Assembly: GCF_017357425.1 (NCBI RefSeq) | Contig: NZ_CP014571.1 | Coordinates: 124,001-188,000 of the forward strand | DNA: 64,000 nucleotides | From: Arthrobacter sp. D5-1 | Lineage (GTDB): Bacteria > Actinomycetota > Actinomycetes > Actinomycetales > Micrococcaceae | Reading direction: 5' to 3' | Part shown: positions 58,153-64,000 of the stretch, piece by piece | How the letters are laid out: each line of letters begins with the position of its first letter | How positions within the stretch are numbered: position 1 is the stretch's first letter | Program-made: the position numbers and the translations under genes | The notes under the pieces: generated by a model | Told to the model about the DNA's origin: nothing | What the model saw: the letters and a program-made list of their open reading frames with translations, nothing else | Database searches by the model: none

Positions 58153-58915
58153 TCAGTTGCTTGATTTGTTCCAGGCAGTGGTTTCCAGTCTGTCGTCGCT
58201 TCGAACGCTTTCGATTAGACCCGTGGGTCCACTGACTTTTGTACCTTGCAGGTCATAGTCGGTCCACACGAACCAGGACCGATCAGCAGGCCACCAGTTG
58301 GTAGGTGTGAATCGATACCCTTCCACCATCAGAGAAGGAATCGCTCCCAGCGGTCCCTTCCACAGATGAGTCGGTATCGTCAGTCGACCCCGCGGGCAGC
58401 ATAGCCATGAACGCGAAGATCTCGGTGTCGTATGCGTTGGGTTCGAAAGCAGCGATTGAGTGGATGAGCGCAGCGAAGCTGGCTTGGTCCAGGGATCCCT
58501 CCGGGGGCGGTTCGATTGAGAGTGGCCATGAATCAGGCGGAAACCACCTGTGGCAAGGAGGGTAGATGTGCGGGTCGCGCAGGCTATGCCCGGAACGGGC
58601 CAAATACTCGCCCCATGTCAGCCGTCTCAAGTCAGGGCCGGGCGTGGACGAATAACCGAGCGGCACCCCGGAATCGGTGGTGGCCTCGTCCAGATTGAAG
58701 TCGCCGATCATCGTCGGCTCACCGCCTGCAGCGATACGGCGCTTGTTCTCGTCGTCGTGAGTGCCGGCACCCTCAAGCGTCGGGTTCTCATACATGGCGT
58801 GAAGCACCCACACGGAGTCCTGCCAGCCTGTAGGGTCCATTCCCGTCCAGACGTTCTTCTCATGCTCTGCCAGCAACCAGTTGAGCTCGGGGGCAGCGTC
58901 CGGAACGTGTGACAT
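58153..58915 (-). pseudogene. Uncharacterised protein, frameshifted near the 3' end
   Basis: The frame from ATG 58915 (MSHVPDAAPELNWLLAEHEK) runs about 200 codons and ends at a Ser/Asp-rich stretch and SIHTYQLVAC. In another frame, the reading continues from about 58315 as YRFTPTNWWPADRSWFVWTD and on to a stop at 58153, ending TTAWNKSSN. That ending (NWWPADRSWFVWTDYD, then GTKVSG) looks like the conserved C terminus of a known but unnamed actinobacterial family, so a one-base indel near 58310-58335 is likely. It could be a real break or a sequencing error. No function is recognised. Confidence 0.65.
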
Positions 58916-58932
58916 TCCTGCCGGTGCCACCC

Positions 58933-60288
58933 CTACTTCCCCTTCTTCCCCGTCCGCTTAGCCGCAGCGTTCACCGCAGACTTCACCGCAGGCGGCAGCC
59001 CCGCCGTCTCGGTCTCCGGCTCGGCCACAGTCCCGCGCCAGCGAGCCAGACCCTTCATGCCGTGGTAGATCACCAGGGCAGCAGCGGAACCAAGGGCAAT
59101 GCCCGTGAACTTCAGCTCGCCAATGGTCCAGGTGTAGTCAGCAATGCCGATGATCAAAGCCACAGCGGCCGTCGTCAGGTTGATCGGGTTGGAGAAATTG
59201 ACCTTGTTCTGCACCCAGATCTTGACGCCGAGCACGCCGATCATGCCGTACAGCATGGTCGCGGCACCGCCCAGGACGCCCGGCGGTACGGTCGCAATCA
59301 GCTCGCCGAATTTCGGGGAGAAGCTCAGCAGGATGGCGAAGACACCGGCAACCCAGTAGGCCGCCGTCGAGTAGACCTTTGTGGCGGCCATGACGCCGAT
59401 GTTCTCCGCATATGTCGTGGTACCGGAACCGCCGCCGAACCCGGCAAGAACCGTCGCGGCGCCGTCGGCCATCAGCGCGCGGCCGGAGACGCCGTCGAGG
59501 TTCTGGCCTGTCATCGCGGCCACCGACTTCACGTGCCCCACGTTCTCAGCAACGAGCACCAGCACAACCGGCACGAACAGACCCACCACGCCGATGTGGA
59601 ATTCGGGCGTCTGGAACAGCGGCAGGCCAATCCACGCGGCGGCGTCCATCTTTTCGTAGTTGACCTCGCCCCGCATCATCGCCACGAGGTAACCCACCAC
59701 AACGCCCACCAGGATGCTCAGGCGCCCCAGAATCCCGCGGAATAGAACGGAAACCAGGATGATCGTGACCAACGTGATCAGTGCGGTAACCGGCGCGAGG
59801 TCGAAGTTCGCCTTTGCGGCCGGCGCCAGGTTCAGGCCGATCAGCGCCACGATGGCGCCGGTGACGATCGGCGGCATCAACCGGTTGATCCACTCGGCGC
59901 CGAACTTCTGGACCACCGCACCGATAAGCGCCAGTACGACGCCGGCAAGCACCACGCCGCCCAAGGCGCCACTCACGCCGTACTGCTGCTGGGACGCCAT
60001 GATCGGGGCGATGAACGCGAAGCTCGACCCCAGGTAGCTGGGCACGCGGCCCTTGGTGATCACCAGGAACAGCAGGGTGCCGATACCCGAGAAGAGCAGG
60101 GTGGTGGCCGGAGGCATGCCCGTGATGATGGGGACCAGGAAGGTCGCGCCGAACATAGCCACCACGTGCTGCATGCCGATGCCGATGGTCAGGGGCCACG
60201 CCAGCCGCTCGTCGGGTGCCACCACGTGGCCGGGCCGGACGGACTTGCCGTTGCCGTGGAGCTTCCATTTCATGCCGAGCATGCTCAT
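58933..60288 (-). CDS. Uracil/xanthine permease (NCS2 family)
   Basis: 451 residues, about fourteen hydrophobic segments. The family features are visible: LAWPLTIGIGMQHVVAMFGA at the N terminus, VPIITGMPPATTLLFSGIGT, the substrate-site region around VLVAENVGHVKSVAAMTGQN and FGGGSGTTTYAENIG, and VPPGVLGGAATMLYG. It imports uracil or a related base with protons. A basic C-terminal tail ends KRTGKKGK. Divergent from a RutE-like reductase, which fits pyrimidine use. Confidence 0.92.
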   Translation of the reverse strand: MSMLGMKWKLHGNGKSVRPGHVVAPDERLAWPLTIGIGMQHVVAMFGATFLVPIITGMPPATTLLFSGIGTLLFLVITKGRVPSYLGSSFAFIAPIMASQQQYGVSGALGGVVLAGVVLALIGAVVQKFGAEWINRLMPPIVTGAIVALIGLNLAPAAKANFDLAPVTALITLVTIILVSVLFRGILGRLSILVGVVVGYLVAMMRGEVNYEKMDAAAWIGLPLFQTPEFHIGVVGLFVPVVLVLVAENVGHVKSVAAMTGQNLDGVSGRALMADGAATVLAGFGGGSGTTTYAENIGVMAATKVYSTAAYWVAGVFAILLSFSPKFGELIATVPPGVLGGAATMLYGMIGVLGVKIWVQNKVNFSNPINLTTAAVALIIGIADYTWTIGELKFTGIALGSAAALVIYHGMKGLARWRGTVAEPETETAGLPPAVKSAVNAAAKRTGKKGK

Positions 60289-60543
60289 GGCGGGGCCTTC
60301 CTCAGAAGAGTGTTGGGATTCGGTGCAACATTACCGCCATTGCGGGGCCTGCTCTACGCGCCTCGCGCGGTGAATAACGCGCCAAGCGGGCCTCACAACG
60401 CAAGGAAACGACACGCGGAGTCACGCTGTGTGCTCAACGTCACGGGCCGTCACGGGAAGAGGACAACGGAAGTTGAAGTTGCAACCATGGAAAGCAGAAG
60501 TGCCCGGCCGGCTCAGGGTCAGGCCCAGCGAAAGGTTCACCAA

Positions 60544-61149
60544 ATGACGATTGCCCACGAAGAAGCAGTCATTGACGCCGCAGCAGTCGACGCCATTTTT
60601 GCCGAAGCCCGTACCGCCAACAGCTTTGCCGGCGAGGTCACCGAAGAGCAGGCCCGCGCCATCTACGAGCTCACCAAGTTCGGCCCCACCGCTTTCAACT
60701 CCCAGCCGCTCCGCGTGACCTACGTCCGCTCTGATGAGGCCCGCGCCAAGCTGGTGGACACCCTCTCCAACGGCAACAAGGCCAAGACCGCCTCCGCCCC
60801 GCTGGTCGCCATCCTCTCTTACGACACCGACTGGCAGGGTCAGTGGGACAAGTTCCTGCCCGCTTACGGCGCGCCCAAGGCCATGTACGACGCCGATCCC
60901 GCTTTCGCCGCTGCTACGGGCAACAACAACGCTCATTTGCAGGCCGGCTACTTCATCCTGGCCGTGCGCTCGCTCGGTTTCGCCGCTGGCCCGATGACCG
61001 GCGCCGACTTCTCCGCCATCGACGCCGAGTTCTTCCCGGCCGGCGACCAGAAGAGCTTCCTCGTGGTCAACATCGGCCACCCAGGCCCCGACGCCTGGGG
61101 CGAAGCCAAGCCGAAGTTCGCATACGACGACGTTGTTCGCACTGTCTAA
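60544..61149 (+). CDS. rutE: Malonic semialdehyde reductase-like nitroreductase (RutE family)
   Basis: 201 residues from ATG 60544 with GAAAGG upstream. FMN-dependent nitroreductase fold: FGPTAFNSQPLRVTYVRSDE near residue 45 (FMN binding), NNAHLQAGYFILAVRSLGFA and GPMTGADFSAIDAEFF. In the Rut pathway RutE reduces malonic semialdehyde to 3-hydroxypropionate after uracil ring opening. The other rut genes are not in this window, so the role is suggested only by the family and the divergent uracil permease. A 63-bp upstream in-frame extension is less likely. Confidence 0.87.
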   Translation: MTIAHEEAVIDAAAVDAIFAEARTANSFAGEVTEEQARAIYELTKFGPTAFNSQPLRVTYVRSDEARAKLVDTLSNGNKAKTASAPLVAILSYDTDWQGQWDKFLPAYGAPKAMYDADPAFAAATGNNNAHLQAGYFILAVRSLGFAAGPMTGADFSAIDAEFFPAGDQKSFLVVNIGHPGPDAWGEAKPKFAYDDVVRTV

Positions 61150-61160
61150 GACCTCACATT

Positions 61161-61203
61161 GCAAAAAACGCCCGCTCACAGGAATGTGGGCGGGCGTTTT
61201 GCA
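61161..61203. terminator. Strong hairpin terminator
   Basis: GCAAAAAACGCCCGCTCACA then GGAA then TGTGGGCGGGCGTTTTGC. Near-perfect stem with A/T tails on both sides, so it can act in both directions. It follows the RutE-like gene by about 10 bp. Confidence 0.88.
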
Positions 61204-61219
61204 TTGCCGGCGGCTTGAG

Positions 61220-61309
61220 GCCGACGCTCTTTCAGGTCCCTCGGGTTTGCAGCCAACGCTCTCTCATGTCCCTCGGGTTTGCGGCCGACGCTCTCTCACT
61301 CCCGCTCGG
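61220..61309. repeat. 32-bp-periodic repeat, three units
   Basis: Units start at 61220, 61252 and 61284, each GCC(G/A)ACGCTCT(T/C)TCA, then (in the first two) GTCCCTCGGGTTTGC. The third unit is cut short. Same family and period as 6428-6487. Confidence 0.8.
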
Positions 61310-61349
61310 ATCGATTTCCCCGATCCCGATGATCTGCCGCTCTGATGAC

Positions 61350-61418
61350 TCAGCGGACGAGTAGGGTCACCGCCACGATCACTACGGCGGCCACAAGCAG
61401 CAGTATGAGTAAAACCAT
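61350..61418 (-). CDS. Tiny single-helix membrane peptide (candidate)
   Basis: 22 codons: MVLLILLLVAAVVIVAVTLL plus VR and a stop. A pure transmembrane segment with one Arg at the end. The start is at 61418; GAGG lies upstream but at a wide spacing. It sits between two inverted repeat arrays. It may be a real small membrane peptide or chance; conservation would decide. Confidence 0.35.
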   Translation of the reverse strand: MVLLILLLVAAVVIVAVTLLVR

Positions 61419-61478
61419 GACGTGCCAAGCCTCTAGCCTCACATTCCCCCAGCGTTGCATGTCCTTCCCTCGACCCTA

Positions 61479-61660
61479 GGGATGTGAGAGAGGGTTGGCC
61501 GGAAGCCCGAGGGGTGTGAGAGAGGGTTGGCCGGAAGCCCGAGGGGTGTGAGAGAGGGTTGGCCGGAAGCCCGAGGGGTGTGAGAGAGGGTTGGCCGGAA
61601 GCCCGAGGGGTGTGAGAGAGGGTTGGCCGGAAGCCCGAGGGATGTGAGAGAGGGTTGGTC
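61479..61660. repeat. 32-bp tandem repeat, five full units and a partial one
   Basis: Units begin at 61501, 61533, 61565, 61597 and 61629: GGAAGCCCGAGGGGTGTGAG then AGAGGGTTGGCC, nearly identical, after a partial unit at 61480-61500. The reverse complement aligns with the units at 61220-61309, so the two arrays are inverted with respect to each other around the tiny ORF. No spacers, so not CRISPR. Confidence 0.92.
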
Positions 61661-61676
61661 GGCGGGTGGCAAACTA

Positions 61677-62183
61677 ATGCCTATGCGGAACCTCATCTGG
61701 GTGGCGTTCACGGAGCCCGTCTCTCCGGGGCTGGTTTTTCCGCGCAGCGACTGGCCGCTGCACATCACGCTGTTAAGGTTCGACGTCGGGACTGACGTGA
61801 GTGCCGACGTCGCCGGTGTATTGGCGGACTTGGCCGAAGCACCCGTCAAGGGAGCGCTGGGTGCGCAGCTGCGGGTGGGCGGAGAGGCGGGTTTCGGGCA
61901 TATGGGGTCCATCCCGGTCAGTCTCATCGAGCACAACCCGCTGCTTCAGGGGCTGCACGAAGAGATTGTCGAGGCAGCAAAGGCAGCAGGCGGGCGCATC
62001 GCCACCCCCAACTACATCCTGGACCACTACAGGCCGCACATCTCGCACCACGACGGCAAGCGACCCAAGTCCGGAGACGTCGTCGTGCTTGACCACGTAG
62101 CGCTGGTGGACATGGCGCCCGAAGGTGACCACACCATCCGCCGAGTCCTTAGGCTCTGGACGCAGGACGCGGAAGGCGATTGA
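61677..62183 (+). CDS. 2H phosphoesterase (2'-5' RNA ligase family)
   Basis: 168 residues. The two catalytic motifs are PLHITLLRF (His29) and YRPHISHHDG near residue 124, the HxT/S pair that defines the 2H superfamily. Such enzymes cleave or join 2'-5' or cyclic phosphodiesters in RNA or nucleotide derivatives. It starts 17 bp after the tandem repeat array; ATG 61683 is an alternative start. The next gene is convergent. Confidence 0.85.
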   Translation: MPMRNLIWVAFTEPVSPGLVFPRSDWPLHITLLRFDVGTDVSADVAGVLADLAEAPVKGALGAQLRVGGEAGFGHMGSIPVSLIEHNPLLQGLHEEIVEAAKAAGGRIATPNYILDHYRPHISHHDGKRPKSGDVVVLDHVALVDMAPEGDHTIRRVLRLWTQDAEGD

Positions 62184-62190
62184 AGACGCG

Positions 62191-62236
62191 GAAACGGGCT
62201 GAGGACACTCGAATTCAGGTGTCCTCAGCCCGTTTC
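62191..62236. terminator. Strong hairpin terminator
   Basis: GAAACGGGCTGAGGACAC (62191-62208) pairs perfectly over 18 bp with GTGTCCTCAGCCCGTTTC (62219-62236). It lies between the convergent 2H phosphoesterase and pgm genes. Confidence 0.85.
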
Positions 62237-62285
62237 GGTGGCGCCAGCAGATATGCGCGTCGCCGGCGTCGCAAGCTGGGCGGTA

Positions 62286-63959
62286 CTAGGCGATAACCCC
62301 GTCCACCAGCGCCTTGGCCTCTTCCTGCACCTGCTTCAAGTGGTCCGCGCCCTTGAAGGACTCGGCGTAGATCTTGTAAACGTCCTCGGTACCGGAGGGG
62401 CGGGCCGCGAACCAGGCGTTCTCGGTGACCACTTTCAGGCCGCCGATCGAAGCGCCGTTGCCGGGTGCCTCGGTGAGCTTGGCCGTAATGTCCTCGCCTG
62501 CAAGGGACGTGGCGGTGACATCAGCGGCGGAGAGCTTGCCCAGCTTGGACTTCTGCTCGCGCGTGGCGGCGGCGTCGATGCGAGCGTAAACGGGTGCTCC
62601 GAACTGGTCCGTCAGTCCCTTGTACAGCTGTGAAGGAGAGGACCCCGTGACGGCGGTGATCTCCGAGGCCAGGAGGGCCAGCAGGATGCCGTCCTTGTCC
62701 GTGGTCCAGACGCTGCCGTCGAGCTTGTTGAAGGAAGCGCCGGCGGATTCCTCGCCACCGAAGGCGCCTTCGCCGGACAGCAGGCCCGGAACAAACCACT
62801 TGAAGCCCACGGGAACCTCAACCAGCTTGCGGCCTAGTCCACCGGCAACGCGGTCGATGATCGAGGAGGAAACCAGCGTCTTGCCCACCACGGATTCCGG
62901 GTTCCAGCCGCTGCGGTTCCGGTACAGGTAGTCGATGGCGACAGCCAGATAGTGGTTCGGGTTCATCAAGCCACCGTCCGGTGTCACGATTCCGTGGCGG
63001 TCGGCGTCGGCGTCGTTACCTGTGGCGACGTCATAAGCGGCGGTGCCATCAGCACCAACGGCCATCCGCTTGATCAGGGACGCCATGGCCGACGGCGACG
63101 AGCAATCCATGCGGATCTTCTCGTCCCAGTCGAGGGTCATGAACGCCCACTGTGGATCGACTGTGGGGTTCACAACGGTGAGGTTGAGCTGATGGCGCTC
63201 GCCGATCTCGCCCCAATAATCCACGGAGGCGCCGCCCATGGGGTCGGCTCCGATGCGGACACCGGCGTTGCGGATGGCGTCGAGGTTCAGCACCGAGGGG
63301 AGATCGTCCACGTAGCTGCTGAGGAAGTCGAACTTGCCGGTGGTGTCAGCACTCAGGGCATCGTTCAACGGGATGCGCTTGACCCCACGGAGGCCATTTT
63401 CCAGAAGCTGGTTGGCGCGGTCGGCGATCCATCCGGTGGCATCCGTGTCAGCAGGGCCGCCGTGGGGAGGGTTGTATTTGAAGCCGCCGTCGCCGGGAGG
63501 GTTGTGGCTGGGAGTGACCACGATGCCGTCGGCCTGGGGGGTGCCTGGCGCCGCTTCGCGGTTGTACTTGAGGATCGCGTGGCTCAAAGCCGGGGTGGGA
63601 GTGTAGCCGTGGCGGGCGTCCACCAGGACGGTCACGCCGTTGGCGGCGAGCACCTCCAAGGCGGAGTTCTGCGCCGGCTCGCTGAGGGCGTGGGTGTCAC
63701 GACCAATGAACAGCGGGCCGGTGATGCCCTGGCGTCCACGGTATTCAACGATTGCCTGCGTGATCGCGAGGATGTGCGGCTCGTTGAAGGATGCCTTCAA
63801 GCTGGATCCGCGGTGTCCCGACGTTCCAAACGCCACACGCTGCGCGGGATCACCCAAGTCCGGAGCTACGTCGAAATACGCGTCCAGCAGGGCTGTGATG
63901 TCAACAAGGTCCTGGGGAAGGGCAACTGTGCCCGCTCGGCTAGCCATGGGGTCCAGCAT
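62286..63959 (-). CDS. pgm: Phosphoglucomutase (alpha-D-glucose-1-phosphate specific)
   Basis: 557 residues. Interconverts glucose-1-phosphate and glucose-6-phosphate, feeding glycogen and cell-wall sugar synthesis. N-terminal [19 protein letters not shown], phosphoserine loop [12 protein letters not shown], metal loop [10 protein letters not shown], sugar loop [10 protein letters not shown] and C-terminal phosphate-binding [16 protein letters not shown] are all intact. ATG 63959 is given; ATG 63947 (MASRAG) is 12 bp further in and, with CATGCT in front, could be a leaderless start. Its promoter lies at the window edge. Confidence 0.95.
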   Translation of the reverse strand: MLDPMASRAGTVALPQDLVDITALLDAYFDVAPDLGDPAQRVAFGTSGHRGSSLKASFNEPHILAITQAIVEYRGRQGITGPLFIGRDTHALSEPAQNSALEVLAANGVTVLVDARHGYTPTPALSHAILKYNREAAPGTPQADGIVVTPSHNPPGDGGFKYNPPHGGPADTDATGWIADRANQLLENGLRGVKRIPLNDALSADTTGKFDFLSSYVDDLPSVLNLDAIRNAGVRIGADPMGGASVDYWGEIGERHQLNLTVVNPTVDPQWAFMTLDWDEKIRMDCSSPSAMASLIKRMAVGADGTAAYDVATGNDADADRHGIVTPDGGLMNPNHYLAVAIDYLYRNRSGWNPESVVGKTLVSSSIIDRVAGGLGRKLVEVPVGFKWFVPGLLSGEGAFGGEESAGASFNKLDGSVWTTDKDGILLALLASEITAVTGSSPSQLYKGLTDQFGAPVYARIDAAATREQKSKLGKLSAADVTATSLAGEDITAKLTEAPGNGASIGGLKVVTENAWFAARPSGTEDVYKIYAESFKGADHLKQVQEEAKALVDGVIA

Positions 63960-64000
63960 GCCAGACCCTCGCGGCTGCTGACAGGAAATGACCGTGTTGA

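Noticed and set aside
60289..60543. Uracil-responsive leader or riboswitch before the uracil permease
   Set aside because: No recognisable riboswitch or PyrR-type hairpin is visible in this short divergent region.
61479..61660. Possible CRISPR array
   Set aside because: The 32-bp units follow one another directly with no spacers and no cas genes nearby, so it is a plain tandem repeat.
1..64000. tRNA, rRNA, integrase or phage attachment site bordering the accessory region
   Set aside because: I saw no tRNA-like cloverleaf or integrase gene near 15.5 or 33.7 kb, so the region is not called an integrative element.

Overview
The window looks like chromosome of a high-GC actinobacterium of the Micrococcaceae, most likely Arthrobacter or Paenarthrobacter. 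The grounds are base composition, frequent GTG starts, several genes whose start codon sits 6-7 nt after a -10 box (leaderless mRNAs), DUF2630 and DUF2975/YozG-type genes, and a CebEFG/BglC/CebR-like cello-oligosaccharide operon with a CebR-like operator. The genus is an inference from gene content, not a measured identity.

Layout. 1-15.5 kb is ordinary core chromosome: sugar kinase, GST-like reductase, HAD phosphatase, GDPD, a GH2 glycosidase, 2-hydroxyacid dehydrogenase, glycerate kinase and an MFS pump with a divergent regulator. 15.5-33.7 kb is an accessory region with longer spacers, two complete insertion sequences (ISL3 family and IS21 family, both with target duplications), frameshifted genes, secreted proteins and a dispersed near-palindrome of about 26 bp that recurs at most module boundaries. 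33.7-38.5 kb holds a YczE-type membrane protein, a TetR-controlled SDR/hydrolase fusion, a PfpI-like protein and a DUF2975/XRE pair. 38.4-45.5 kb is the beta-glucoside operon. 46.6-50.9 kb is a two-component system with an ABC-2 exporter. 50.9-58.1 kb is an RpiR regulator divergent from a C45-type acylase plus a complete five-gene oligopeptide ABC importer. 58.1-64 kb returns to core genes: uracil/xanthine permease, RutE-like reductase, a 2H phosphoesterase and pgm.

The most notable system is centred on 22.4 kb. A 54-residue ORF (22432-22596), too short for most gene callers, resembles the leaderless bacteriocins lacticin Q and aureocin A53. Facing it is an operon for two bPH2 (YdbS/YdbT-like) membrane proteins, an ABC ATPase, an ABC-2 permease and a two-helix membrane peptide. 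This gene set fits export of, and immunity to, a leaderless bacteriocin. The YdbT-like gene is split by the ISL3 element; removing the element and one copy of its 8-bp duplication restores a 515-codon frame. Downstream lie a DUF2089 regulator with a small membrane protein, and a second unit (24.4-25.6 kb) encoding a secreted Gly-rich protein with a paralogue of the two-helix peptide. A motif of the form CGCTTGACTTGACA lies upstream of the PH/ABC operon, the secreted-protein unit and another secreted peptide (26.1 kb), which suggests common control.

A second theme is a 32-bp-periodic intergenic repeat related to CTCTCACTTCCCTCGGGTTT. It occurs as short arrays at 6.4 kb (where the stop codon of GH2 lies inside the array and that of the facing GDPD gene lies in a hairpin overlapping it), 61.2 kb and, inverted, 61.5 kb.
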